From Zygnema circumcarinatum (taxonomy: Eukaryota > Streptophyta > Zygnematophyceae > Zygnematales > Zygnemataceae): 28,390 bases of DNA. Below are positions 9,051-20,186 of this stretch, piece by piece. The notes beneath the pieces are model-generated. The model ran no database searches, was not told the origin of the DNA, and was given only the letters and a program-made list of their open reading frames with translations. How positions within the stretch are numbered: position 1 is the stretch's first letter; each line of letters begins with the position of its first letter. Made by a program: the position numbers and the translations under genes. The DNA is taken from positions 3,034,474-3,062,863 of the forward strand of contig CM074810.1 in the NCBI GenBank assembly GCA_037447605.1, in the 5' to 3' direction.

Positions 9051-12000
9051 TCAGTCTTCCTCCTTACCGAACTCCTTGGTGTTGGTGGGGCTTCTGGGGA
9101 GGAAGGATGACAAAACGTTGACGCGGATGGTGAACTCATCCAGCTTCCCCTGACTCACTTTCTGCCAACCCACACCATTTCAGCAGGACTAACCACTTAG
9201 AGAAGGAGGAAGATTGCGAGGGACTAAGAAGCGAATGGAGAGAGGAGGTGGTTAGTAGGAGGGAGGGAAAAGTGGCAGAGGAAGGTGAGAGAGAAGGATG
9301 GGGTTGGTGTGGGCGGGGAGGAGGTAGGGTGCACTGGGAGGGAGGAAAGCGAAGGAGAGAGAGGGCAGAGGAGGAGGAGGGGGTTAATGTGGGCAAGGTG
9401 GGGAGGGTGAACTGGGAGGGAGGAAAGAGTGGGAAGGGGAGGGGGGGTGAGCGAGGAGGGGGTTGGGGGGCCGGAGTGGAGAGGGCTGGTGGGGTTGGAG
9501 AGGGGGGAGGTTTGAACTGGGAGAGAGAGAAGAGTGGGGAAAGGGAGGGGGAGGGAGGCGGGGGCTGGTGTAAGTGGGGACGGGAGGGTGGGGGAGAGAG
9601 AGGGTGCCTTAGATCCTAGCATGGAAAGACAGTCGAAGAGATTTGAGACCCTCACCACTGCACGTTGGAAAGCATGGGATGAGAAGCACAGAGGTCTCGC
9701 TTACATCTACGAGTGCCTGAAAATATTGTAAGGACATACTGAAAGCCCCTCTAAGATCAGGAGGCAGGCAGGGCAAAAAAAAGAGAGGGCTCTCACCCCT
9801 GCCATCATGCGTTGTAGCCGGGCAGTCTCCTTCTGGGGATAATCGTCTCCCTTCTCATTGATCGATTTCACCACCTTTGCATACTGTGCGGCACTCCTGC
9901 ATTCGCAGGTGTCCAAAAGTAACGATGAATACACGAGTCAAGAATATCATAGACCTACAAGATAATAAATGGAGTCGCTTCCAAGAGAGTTTCTTAATCC
10001 CAAATGCCAAGGAAAAACGCAGTCCAGAGGTCAATAACCAGCTTGTTTGTCTCCTTTAGCAGTTATATGTACTCAGATAGTCATATAAACACTGCATATA
10101 GAGGTCTTAGCTGCACCTTTTCAGTAACACGATAAACGGGTGCAATTTTACTCTCCTTGCTCTCCCTCCGAACCCTTTCTAACTCTTTCCATAGGCAACA
10201 AGGATCTGGAGGTCGCAGATAACTATAAAATATCTATTTTTCTGCTAAAGAGGATTTGCTCTCACAGCCCTCGCCCTCTTCCCCCACCTCCCCCCCCGCC
10301 CCCACCACCACCACCGTTTCCCACCCCGCTGATCCAGTCCCTCACAAACCAAGATTCTGAATTTGAAAAAAAAAGTCCGTCCAAACCCTTCTCTTTCGCC
10401 CCCTTCGCTCTTTCTGCTATTCCCTTCCTTTTCTCCCTAAATTCCTCTCCACCCTCTATCATTCACTCACTTCACGGTGGAAGCCGCCACAGCCTCCGCA
10501 ATCTTTGCAACAACAGCATCGCGAGCCTCCCCTGATGCTTTCAAGAACTCCTCCGCCAGTTCATCCAATACTGAAATTTTGCCCGCCTGCATTGAAAGAG
10601 AGAGTGCGAGAGTGAGCGTCGAACTGTCACCAAAACGCTCGAAGTCTACGTTTATTAACACAACCTACGCCCACTTGAAGGTTGACTTCCCAGGGCATAC
10701 CTGTCCATTCAAGCTGCCGCTGGTGGAGCGGAAGGTCCCGGCCTGTTCATTCACAAAGTCCACAAGGCCGCTCAAAGAACGATCGCCTTCAAAATTTTCG
10801 GCGACCTCGCTTCCTGGAACAAAGTACTTGATGGTAGGGAATCCTTCAACTCCATATCTGCTCAGAATTTCGAAAAAAAAAAACTTTCTTTTTGAGTAAA
10901 ACATTCTACAAAATGGTTAACATTCTCATTAGCTGACTTAACAGAGGTGCTGATAACTTTGAGGAGTCTCTTGCAGGCGAGTGAAAACAGACACGGAAAC
11001 AACAAGGACATATGCTTTATGAAGCATTGTAACAGCTGCAAGGGCGATCACATATATAAAGCGGGAAAATAAAGGGCGTCAGTGTACACATGTTCCCTAA
11101 GTCACCCTGTTCATTACTCTCACGAATCTAACTCTACTTCAGGCCCACACATCCCGTTACAGCACATCACGTTGTCATCATCTCACATCATACTACACTC
11201 ACATGTCTGTAACAATCTTTGAAATTAATTAAGAAAACCGCACAAAACATCATTACCGTAATATATGGTGACTTACCTCTCACCCAGACTCCTGTGGCTG
11301 TCAGCATCACACTTCGCAATCACCACATTCTTCTCCGCCTTGAAAGCAGTAGCTAGCTTCTCGTAGACCTGCAAGAACCGACAAAGAAGGGGGTAGGCAA
11401 TTAGATCAGCTCATTGAATTTTGGTCCCCCTGAAACAACTTCATTTATGAGCAAATGAAGGTAGGTTGTTAAACGTATCTAGTAATAGTCATTACATTAT
11501 ATGTTATGCATTACATTATATTAATATACAGACAATGTTTAATATGAAATGGGAAGGGAAGGCCAGAGATAGGGAAAGAAAGGAAAAGAAAAGTGAGAAA
11601 GAGGAACATAAGCAGGTGACCACATCACTCATGAACATTTAACTAAAAGTTTCACTTGAATCATTCAAATTTCACAATTTCAATTTAATTATCCTCCAGT
11701 GCTCAGTGATGAATTGCATCCTTACCGGAGCCAAGCTCTTGCAATGCCCGCACCTGCACAAAGCCTCCCCCCCGCCCAACAATAACTTGCTGCTGTCAGT
11801 AATAGTCATCATCACTGACGATAGCTAGCAGAAGAACGAGAAAACCAGAAAAGAAATGAATTAGAATTGACCAATTAAAAATTCTCATCCTCCTGCGTGC
11901 CAAAAACTCATCAGAAATTCAAGAGCTCTTCAAGCAAAGCCCAACCAGCATACTAATTTCCAAAAGGGCTGTTTCCACCCTCCTTACCAGGGGGCATAGA

Positions 12001-13390
12001 ATTCAACCAATTTAAACTTCTCTTTGTCCAACACTACTTTATCGAAGTTGGATGGAGTAAGAACAACGACATCAGAGGGAGCAGCTCCGATTGAAGCCGA
12101 CGTGCCTGCATTGCATAAACCTTGATTCAATTTAGTAATTTTCAATCGAGCTTCTAATACATTAGACGACTTTTGCAATGCCTTTGCAGGATGTTCTCAA
12201 CAAAACACATTTTTCTCAGTGAATAGAATTGCTCCTCTTCACAATAATGTGGGAAAACTTCAAGCTCCAGTGCAGACTACTATGATAAGAGCACATCGGA
12301 CTTCATCTAGTTCCAACATGACAAGAAGATCAAAGGTATTCTACATTAACCAACAAAGCAAGAGACCCGTTTCAAGTCTGACAGTTTGTGCACATACCAG
12401 CCTTTTCATTTACGAAGTCAATGATATCTTGTGCAGTGCGGCCCCCATTATATCTGCATCCACATTGGATGAAAAACAACAAATTAAGTTTACGCTTTGA
12501 AGTCAGTCAGCATAATACCGGCTACCTTGCAAAGGAATATTTGGAACATATAATTTACACCTGACAAGATATACACTAATTAAAGCGGTTGATAACTGGT
12601 CCACCAGTAGACGAGTTCTTAAAATGAGGAGACATCCTGCACTTACGCTTCAGGCTCAAGCGATCCCTTAGGGAAAAACTTCAACGTAGGGTATCCTGAC
12701 ACGCCAAACCGCGAGCAGAGTTCCTTGTGCTCATCACAATCTACCTGCTCCCAAAAAAATGAAAGACCCAGTCAGAATGACAATGGTTCCAGAATGCCTT
12801 TGCACAAAATGAGAGCTTTAGAAGGGCTTAATAAGCATATAAAAGCAGGGGGAGAGGCATTCATTACCTTGGCAATAACCGCGTTCTGTTTCTTGAAAGC
12901 TGTTCCAACTTGGTCGTATTCTGGTGCCAGCTTCTTACAGTGCCCACACCTGAGATAGTGCCAGACCACATCATATCAGTAAAAAACGAATAAGTAGAAA
13001 CAAAATAATAGTATCTCAAACCTGAAGCTGAATCAGAATAGCAGTCAGCTACACGCCAGTGAAGCTAAGCCATTTCCCCTCCCCTTGTTTAGGTATTTGC
13101 TTTGAGAATATCCGCCGAAAAAGCACATCGTGCAGCTTTATAGACCTCTTGCATGTTGCTCAACTCTGAGCTCCCATCATCAAGTTGACCAAATATCCAA
13201 ATTCCTGGACCTTCACCACTTACCAAGGGGCGTAAAACTCCACGAAAGCGTCTTTGCCTTTTCCAACAAAGTCATCAAAGTTGTCAGGGTTCAGCACCGT
13301 CACATCGGATGCCTCCTCTTCAGCTGAAGAAATATAAACGAGTGCAGAGAATGTCAGCCATAGCAGCAGGATTCTGCTGCAGGCAGCCAT
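9051..13390 (-). CDS. PDIL2-1: Protein disulfide isomerase, PDIL2-type, two CGHC domains plus ERp29-like tail
   Basis: Forms and rearranges disulfides in secretory proteins in the ER. Exons, in transcript order: 13390-13224, 12949-12868, 12744-12647, 12453-12398, 12105-11988, 11753-11726, 11368-11277, 10857-10701, 10586-10471, 9896-9797, 9161-9051. They sum to 1125 nt, 374 aa plus stop, with every phase consistent. Residues 1-24 form a signal peptide ([17 protein letters not shown]). Thioredoxin domain a has APWCGHC with Cys57/Cys60, and domain a' has Cys175/Cys178. Residues from about 267 match the helical ERp29 C-terminal (D) domain. The protein ends in EFGKEED with no KDEL-like signal, as in other PDIL2-1 proteins. 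The true start is the ATG at 13390 in GCCATGG context; the upstream in-frame codon at 13414 is TTG. Family length is about 360 aa. Confidence 0.95.
9162..9796 (-). other. Last PDI intron with long polypurine tract on plus strand
   Basis: Positions 9236-9605 are almost all G and A on the plus strand, so pyrimidine-rich in the PDI transcript. The two strongest open frames there (9248-9619 plus, 9224-9658 minus) translate the repeat and are not genes. Confidence 0.8.
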
Positions 13391-13666
13391 GGCTTCAACC
13401 TTCGAACCTTCCAACCTTCAAAAAATTCTGCTTCCTTGATTCCCGAGTCCCTGTTTGGCACTTATGCGGAGCTTCCTGGGAGGCAGTTACGTTTGGTAGA
13501 GAAAACTAATTGCAAAATTGGGTCGTCTAATTCCGGGCAGCAAGGAAGAAACATGAAAAGCCCGCATCGCCGTCAGATATATCTTGAAATCGAATGGACG
13601 GTCATAAACTTCTTGAAGCGAAATCGCTGAAAAATTCCGCTCCAAATTTTTTTATGCGACGAGCAA

Positions 13667-13674
13667 TGACGTGG
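13667..13674 (+). promoter_or_regulatory. UPRE-like element TGACGTGG upstream of PDI
   Basis: TGACGTGG is the core bound by ATF6/XBP1-type bZIP factors in the unfolded protein response. It lies about 280 bp upstream of the PDI ATG, with an ATTGG (inverted CCAAT) box 12 bp further on at about 13687-13691. Function is inferred from the match and the downstream gene. Confidence 0.55.
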
Positions 13675-13902
13675 TTCTGCGACACGATTGGTTCCGTACA
13701 CTCTCGAGGAAAACATTTGAGTCGTCCGATTCACTATTGCTCGTGTACTCGACGGTGGTGGTGTTCAGAGTCACGCGATTGGTCCGTCGGCGTCCTAAAT
13801 TTTTTTTCTCGAGCTTCCGAAGTCATTTGATTTCGGATATTTTCTTGATTTGTACGGAGGCTCTCCGATTGGATCCATTGCGAACTCGAAGGAGTCACAC
13901 AT

Positions 13903-13921
13903 CCAATGGGAAGACGCCACA
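13903..13921 (+). promoter_or_regulatory. Near-ERSE (CCAAT-N9-CCACA), opposite orientation
   Basis: CCAAT at 13903-13907, nine bases, CCACA at 13917-13921 differs from the ERSE only in the last base. It lies 16 bp from the perfect element and on the other strand. Confidence 0.4.
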
Positions 13922-13936
13922 TGTACTTTTTATGTA

Positions 13937-13955
13937 CGTGGCATATATTCATTGG
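13937..13955 (-). promoter_or_regulatory. Perfect ERSE (CCAAT-N9-CCACG) upstream of PDI
   Basis: On the PDI coding strand the sequence is CCAAT, nine bases, CCACG, the exact ER stress response element. It is about 550 bp upstream of the start codon. Confidence 0.6.
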
Positions 13956-13999
13956 ACAATGGAGAATTTTGATTTAGGGGCACTTTCCGTCCGCTAAAC

Positions 14000-14680
14000 C
14001 TGGTTTTCGAGTCTGGTTTCGGAGCATATGGGACCAGAAAGGCGGCGGTTTCTGCGATAAAACGTGGGGGGGGAGGAGTTGCCTGCAGAGTCTTCCAATA
14101 GAGTGGCTTGCAGACTTTGAAAAAATAAAAAGTAGAGACCGTATGGAATTTGTATTAGAGGAAGAGCTTTGGATTTTGGATTTTAGATTTTCTCTGTCAC
14201 CACTCATTTCGCAGAAGGCGTGTCACCGATTCTGAATATCGGAAAATGTGAAACCCTCTGTTAGAAGCTAGCAGGTTTCATTTGCCAAGTTCAGACTTCA
14301 GAAGTCTGAAAGTGTCCAAGAGGAGCTTCCCATTTTGGAAAACCGCTTTGAGACGGCAAGCCCTGAACCCCAAATACTCAAAACCCTAAAAAATTCTAAA
14401 GCCCTAAAATGTCAGCGCCCTAAAGAGCCGTTAGAAATGGAGCCCTATCGTCTAATTCTTCAATGCTTTGAATTCCCTAAGCATCCAATACCAGAAAGCC
14501 TTGGAAATTGAAACCCTAATTTTTCAGAACCTCTACTTCTGAAACCCTAAATGTTCCAAACTCTTAAATTTTGGGTCTATCTGTTTAGCATTTCTGTCAA
14601 GTCTTTTGGTTCTTTGGGTCGACAGTTGCAAGACACGGAACCTTTGATTTGCGGCGTCGTTTAATTCTTATGAGGCCTCA
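14000..14680. other. Spacer with scattered AACCCTAAA motifs
   Basis: No gene seen. Between about 14355 and 14560 there are repeated CCCTAAA-like units (AAAACCCTAAAAA, GCCCTAAAATG, GAAACCCTAA), a diffuse telomere-like cluster. Confidence 0.55.
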
Positions 14681-15480
14681 TTGATTGTGTGTTCAAAACC
14701 GTCATTCCTACTTTAGATGTTGCAAAGGTTCGTTCGAGATTGTCTGCATGCACTGCTCATGTTCTATGCCAACAGTGGGATGCGAGAGAGGTGGAAATGA
14801 AGTGATGGGAAGGCGGGAGAGGCTTCAGCAAAGAGGGGGAGAGGGAGGAGAGGAGTGGGAGCGAGCCTGCAGTTGCCGAGGATGACCCGCTATCCTTGCG
14901 CTATGACTGGAGTGTTTCGACACTTCAAAGAAGAAATGCAATTGTTGCCAAACTGCTAATCTTGGCACCTGAGGCAGCTTTTGGCTCGGCTCGGCTCCTT
15001 TCTTTGAGTGCTTGAGTTAGTTGAGGGTTTCATGTATGTTGTACTGTGGGAAACTGAAAAGCCACTAGACCAGAGTTGGAAAATTCATTGTTTACGGTAT
15101 CGATGTGACCTGAACGGCTAGAGAAGGCGTGATTTGCATCATATTAACACGACTTTGTTTGGTTTTTTACACCTTGCAGAGCCTAATGTGCCAAGACAAG
15201 GTCTTTTGTTGTATTCTCAACTTGTAAAGAACGTTGAAGAGTATGGTTCTGCATGGATGGATTCGGGGAGCTACTTATCGACATTCAGAATCATCCGTCC
15301 TTGCAGTCGAATCTGAAAGCTGCGAGTTTGGGCCGGGCACCACGTGGTGTTGCTTAAAGGTCTGCAGAGTGGAGAGGCTAAAAAAATTAGAGCAGCTGTT
15401 GAAAAGGTTAGCATTGCGGCCAAGCATCGCAAGTTCGCGATGTGGAACATACGGGTTATGTATTTTTAACATTGAACGAG
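14680..15480 (+). pseudogene. Coding-like fragments in three frames, possible decayed gene
   Basis: Not recognised as a known family. About 14675-14790 has an open stretch with protein-like composition (including TVIPTLDVAKVRSRL) ending at a possible donor GAGAG|GTGG. After a good acceptor (TTTTTTACACCTTGCAG, ending 15179) a second stretch begins PNVPRQGLLLYSQLV. It then appears to shift by one base near 15250 to a frame containing NHPSLQSNLKAASLGRAPRG, which reaches TAA at about 15355, and a third frame resumes with LKGLQSGEAKKIRAAVEK. The fragments read like one protein broken by frameshifts. Chance open frames are the alternative. Confidence 0.25.
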
Positions 15481-15957
15481 CGAGTATGGAGTTAAGACCA
15501 CCTATTGGAGCTTGGGTGTCTTGCTACCTGTGATTGGGGTTTATTGTACGAGTGAGCAGCGGTGAGAACTGTATTAGTGCGATCCACCACTGGCTACGAA
15601 CTGCCTGTGATTGGAGTGCAGAGGGAGGGAGGGGGGGGGGTGCGGGAGGCGCTGTGTGGGGCTTGAGGGAGAGTGAGGAGGAAGTGGAGAAGGGAAGAAT
15701 CCCACAACAACACTGAAGGGCCGTCGAAATTCACAGGGTTACACAGTCAGAGCAACATTCAATTGAACAGGTTAGGCTTTTTAACGTTTTGAGAGAAAAT
15801 ATGTGGAGGGATGAAAAATTGAGAAGTAGAATGTGTTGACAAAAGAAAATCGCAGCAATTACATAAGTAGAAGCGCACTTCCCGTCAAATCTCACTTTAG
15901 GCCGACTATCTATTCCCCTGCATGACTTCACACGCTACCAGATGGGCTTGCTTTTGC

Positions 15958-16212
15958 GCCGCCCCCTCCCCCTCTCCCAGCATTCGCTCCCCCCATCCCA
16001 TTCCCTTCCCCCTCCCCACTTCCTCTTCCCCCCCCCCCCCCTCCCCCCCCCGTCCCCCTCCCCGATTCCCCCTTCCCCTCCCCGGCCTACCACTCCCCCT
16101 CCTCCCCCTCTCGCCTTTCACCTGAGACCTCACCCTTCCCCCCTCAACCCCCCCTACCCGCGCAACCCCCCTCTCTCTCTGCCTCTCTCTCTCCCCCTCT
16201 CTCACTCTCTGC
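15958..16212. repeat. Pyrimidine-rich tract downstream of the methyltransferase gene
   Basis: About 250 bp of C and T on the plus strand (CCCCCTCCCC, CTCTCTCT) begins about 130 bp beyond the stop codon at 16342 in the direction of transcription. Pro/Ser and Gly/Arg open frames over it are repeat translations. Confidence 0.85.
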
Positions 16213-16341
16213 ATTAAAAAAAAGGCTGACTGAACCATCTAACGTTCCAGAACGTCTCTTCGTGATAGAATCCAGCGGAAACATTTCCACTTCATTTAGT
16301 AAAAATAACCATTTTCAAAGAACATCCTTTCAAGGGAATAG

Positions 16342-18424
16342 TCAAGTTTGCCTAAATCTCAATCTGTAAACGTCCACATCATCGCACTGATATACATCGT
16401 CGAGATCACTCGCCGAAACCTTCTCTCTGTCAAAATATCGATCTGCCTGAGCATAGAACAACTCTTCCGCCGTTCTGTTCCGTCCGTATGCAATGTAAAT
16501 CACCGTTTTTGTTCCGCACAAAGAGCGGAGTACTTCCAATAACGGCGAAACTAATACACAATCATATAAAACATCTGTTGTAACGACTAAATCTAAGGGA
16601 GGGTCAAGCTCCTGTATGGAAGAAACCCCCCACTCAAGCTCTCTCACATGTGTCGCCTCTCCCAACCCATTCCGTTTACAGTTCCGTAAAATCAACGGAA
16701 TGTTAACTCCCAAATCGGTTATGTACATGGAAGATGCTCCGAGGAAGGCTGCCACTACACCTGCCCTCCCCACTCTCGCCAAATAACAAATATATTAACA
16801 GCTATCTCCTTGGTCACAACATCAGACATAGGAGCTGGGCATTGTACTTACAACAAAGCCTATAAGGTGTTACAAAAAAAGGGAAGTGAAGGCAGCGAAT
16901 TTAAGAGTCCTTAAATATTCTTAGCTTACCAACAAGACCGCATCCGGCTCCAAGTTCAACGCATCGTTTATTCTCTACTAGTTGGGGAGATTTCTCAAAA
17001 AGCTTGGACAAAACAATGGAACTATCCCAAACTGCATTGGAACATCACCAAACATCCAAAGTATAAGTCAATGAGTTCATCGCATGCTTCGTGTTTCCGT
17101 CCCCTCTCTCTCCTTCTCTCTTCCCCCCATCTCCCCCCATCCAGTCTTCCAGTCATCGTGAAGTGAATCTCATCTGCTTCTCTTTCGTTTATTCTTCTAA
17201 AAAAAATCCTTTCTTTCCGAATCCAAAAGTAAAAGCACGACTTTTCGCAAGCGAGAAGCATACGAAGAAAGGACTAACGAAAATCGTAGGGTTCCTTCAA
17301 GAATGAGAAAACCCTAGCGATGCCCAACTCAAATTTGTAGTTTTCTTTTGCCTTGCAGGTTCACCTTACGGCTTTTGGAGACCTTCAAATTTCACATACC
17401 TTCTCTTTTCCGAACTTGTCTGCAAGTCTCTGAACTGTTTTGCACATTACCTGTGGATGCGAAGCCCAACTCCTTAAAGCGCGCCTGTTCGATAGTTAAA
17501 GTCTGCAGCTCTCCCTTAACTTTCAAAGTATGCAAATAAGGGCGATCGAACCGATCCCTGTCTGGCCTGCCAAAAAGAACACAAAAGGTGCAGGGAAAAA
17601 AGGGTAAAGCAAGAGAAAAAGGACAGTCTCCCAGGCCCCTCCGTTAGGGTTTCCCAGGGTTATCAGATCTTTGACCATTCTTTTAAGGCTTTCAGATATT
17701 GATGAGTTCGTTGTTGAGTACTTTCAAGAAGTTGAAGGTTTCGGGATTTTCGAGGTCTTTAGAGATTTCAGAGTTGCGAATTGCTTAAGGATTCAAGAAG
17801 TTCAGGAATTTAAAGTCTATTGGCATTCATGAGCCTTCTTTAAGGTTTCAAGAAGTTTACAGATTATTAAGGGTTCGTAAAATAGGGGGTTCTTCAGTTC
17901 AGCAGAAACATCTAGGAAACTGAAACCTTGGAGATGTCTTGCAACATTTCTGAAACTCAAGAAAATGCACAAGTGCTCACACAAGTCACATTCATCCAAG
18001 AACACATCAGTTTTAGTTCTCGTTGGTTTTTCATTTGGACCGTTGGATCAGAAATGGACAACATACACAAATGCATGCATGGATGCTTTCGTCATATGAC
18101 TCACTTGCCCTCGCGCTTCCAAACCCACGCCTGCAAAAAGGCATTCCGTGGTTCTGCCTTCTCTATTACCCCCTCATCCACATCCGCGGGCCTCTCTCTT
18201 TCTCTCCCTCTCCCCCTCTCTCCCTCCCTCCCTCTACTCACTCCCTCCCTCCCTCTACTCTCTCCCTCCCTCCCTCTACTCTCTCCCTCCCTCCCTCTAC
18301 TCTCTCCTTCCCTCCCTCTCTTCGCCTCCCTCCCTGCCTCCCTCTTCCGCACTCTCCGCTCGGTTCGGCTCCGACTATGACTCCGCTTCCTCTCCGTTTT
18401 AACTTCAGCAGAGAGCGTCTCCAT
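16342..18424 (-). CDS. METTL21/VCP-KMT-type protein lysine methyltransferase
   Basis: Putative S-adenosylmethionine-dependent methyltransferase of the METTL21 group, which methylates lysines of chaperones and related ATPases. Exons 17566-17451, 17031-16930 and 16760-16342 are well supported by splice sites and phase. They encode RPYLHTLKVKGELQTL, then VWDSSIVLSK (family VWDAxIVLSK), motif I VELGAGCGLVG, an acidic ITD after the next strand and the post-I segment DLVVTTDVLYD. The first exon is proposed as 18424-18105: an ATG frame that stays open for 106 codons plus 2 nt to donor AA|GTGAGT, whose phase fits exon 2 exactly. The total is then 957 nt, 318 aa. This N-terminus (Arg/Ser/Glu-rich, with five 7-residue repeats) is absent from known relatives of about 220 aa, so it is the uncertain part. 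Substrate cannot be inferred. Confidence 0.8.
17567..18104 (-). other. Methyltransferase intron 1 (proposed)
   Basis: The intron follows from the proposed exon 1 donor at 18104-18103 and the acceptor TTTGGCAG before 17566. It contains three TTCAAGAAGTT copies (about 17724, 17792 and 17847) and an ATGCATGCATGG motif near 18071. No coding sequence was recognised. Confidence 0.5.
18221..18325 (-). repeat. In-frame 21 bp minisatellite in proposed methyltransferase exon 1
   Basis: Five units of 21 bp start at 18221, 18242, 18263, 18284 and 18305 (plus-strand core TCCCTCCCTCCCTCTACTC). On the minus strand each encodes a variant of RGREGES, so the frame is kept through the array. Confidence 0.85.
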
Positions 18425-18679
18425 ACTTCCCAAAAGTAAAACTTAAACAGCTGGTGTTAACAACCATCAAAAACCATGTTCAGGAAAATCTGAATCTTCA
18501 ACTTTAACATTTCAAACTCTTCAAGTTCGTCCGCTCTTGAAACCCTAGAAAGGGGCGCCATGAATGAGTGACGAAATTTGGAAGGGGCAAAAACCGACAA
18601 ACACAGGACGTACAGCCACCACGAAAGGCGTAAGGTCCAACGTGTCATATGCCACGTCAGTGATAATCTAGCTGGCTCT

Positions 18680-18898
18680 TTGTCATTGGTTGAAATGAGA
18701 TTTGGGTTGTGTCTTGATCAGTTTGTAATGCGCCTCCATTGGTTAACGGGAGATTTGGGATTGTGCCTTGAGCAGTTTGTGGTGCGCCTCCGTTGGCTGA
18801 CATGAGATTTGGGGTGTGCCTTGAGCAGTTTCCGGTGCGCCTCCGTTGGTTGACGCGAGATTTGGGATGTGTCTTGAGCAGTTTGTGGTACGCCTCCA
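18680..18898. repeat. 53-54 bp minisatellite upstream of the methyltransferase gene
   Basis: Four copies share GAGATTTGGG, TGTGCCTTGAGCAGTTTG and GTGCGCCTCCGTTGG. Successive units are 54, 53 and 53 bp, so no reading frame is kept and the short open frames across it are not genes. Early copies carry CATTGG (inverted CCAAT), while later ones have CGTTGG. Confidence 0.9.
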
Positions 18899-19149
18899 TG
18901 AAGTCCGTACTTGTACTTTTTCCTCGTGGTTTCACATTTCCTCCCTTTGAACCAGCCACTGAAGAATCGCCGCAGCATTGAATTATTTGCTGACTTGCAC
19001 ATTCTTAGAATGTGAAAATGAGCATTTTTAAATATTTTTTACAATAAAAATCGATTCCAAATTGGCATGTCCAGCAGTACGGAAGCTTGCCAAAATGCAG
19101 ACTTTTTAGTGGGGATAGACAGGCGGCAGCCTGCAAGAAGCACTAGTAT

Positions 19150-19392
19150 AAAACGGACGGAGGGGCAGGAGGGAGGCAGGAAAAGAGGGGAAAGGGGGAG
19201 GAGAATGGCGAACGATGGAGGGAGAGGTACAAGGAAGCGAGAGAGAGTGAGACGGAGAAAGGGAAGGTGGGGGAAGGGGGAGAGGGTGAGAGGAGAACGA
19301 GGGAGGGAGAGGGAGAGGGAAGGCGGGTAAAGGCGGCGAGAGGGGAGAGAGAGGGAGCGAGAGAGGGAGGGAGAGTGGGAGGACAGGGAGAG
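19150..19392. repeat. Purine-rich tract downstream of NHP2
   Basis: G and A rich plus strand (GGGGAGGAGA, GAGAGGGAG) in the spacer between the NHP2 stop at 19575 and the methyltransferase promoter. It is pyrimidine-rich on the strand of both genes. Confidence 0.8.
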
Positions 19393-19574
19393 ATTCTCGA
19401 GCTTTGGTCCTGCAATTTTGCTGTAATTCTTATTATGGGCCGCCTTATTAACAAAATAGGCAAAAAACTGCCCAATATTCCAGACCATAAAACTGCATGT
19501 TTCTCAAAGAAACCAACCCTAATCCCTTACTTCCAGCATTGTTTAACCAATTCATGTCACGCTTCTCTTACGTC

Positions 19575-20130
19575 CTACTTTTCGTATATACTGGCTGCCA
19601 TCTCTTCCACTTCCTTCACTACCTCCTCATATTCCGACAAAAAGGCTGCTGCACTCTCTTCATCCACTTCTACCTTCGCTTCCTTTGGAGGCTTCGGCAG
19701 AATGAGCATGCAGCTGGTTGGTCTCTTTGTGGCTCCAGCTGCTCCCAAATCCTGACGAAAAAACACACAGTCAATGCACTGTTTTCTTGAGGAAAAATGT
19801 CTTACATTCCTAGTGTTTGATTCTCTCATTGTGGTCTTGATGAAGCATGCAGGGTGTCTGATGAAGACTGTCGGCAAACGGAAGAGTACAACAATCCAAA
19901 CATTTCACTCCCTGCATAGAAATTAGCTCTCATGAATGAAATGAGGTCGAGGCAACTCACTTCCTTGGAAGGCACATAGACATAGGGAACATTGGCCTCT
20001 TCGCAGAGGATGGGTAAATGGGTGATGACATCAATTGGAGATATATCGCCAGCTATTAGGCACAGCCTGCATATCGCAAAGCACCAAAAGGGACAATCGA
20101 GTTAGGGGAAACAGGAGAAGGGAGGAGGCG

Positions 20131-20186
<56 letters not shown>

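Noticed and set aside
9224-9658. Overlapping 144 aa and 123 aa frames, Ser/Pro- and Gly/Arg-rich
   Set aside because: They lie in the purine tract of the last PDI intron and are repeat translations.
13391-13414. Eight-residue N-terminal extension of PDI
   Set aside because: The codon at 13414 is TTG, not ATG. The ATG at 13390 has a strong context and is followed directly by the signal peptide.
17720-17860. TTCAAGAAGTT repeats resembling heat-shock elements
   Set aside because: They contain the TTCnnGAA dyad but lack a third correctly spaced unit, and they lie within a proposed intron.
18457-18561. Minus-strand frame beginning MAPLSRVSRADELEE upstream of the methyltransferase
   Set aside because: It has a reasonable start context but no donor in the phase needed by the conserved exons, and it ends at a stop before the proposed start. 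It could be an upstream ORF in the leader; not called as a gene.
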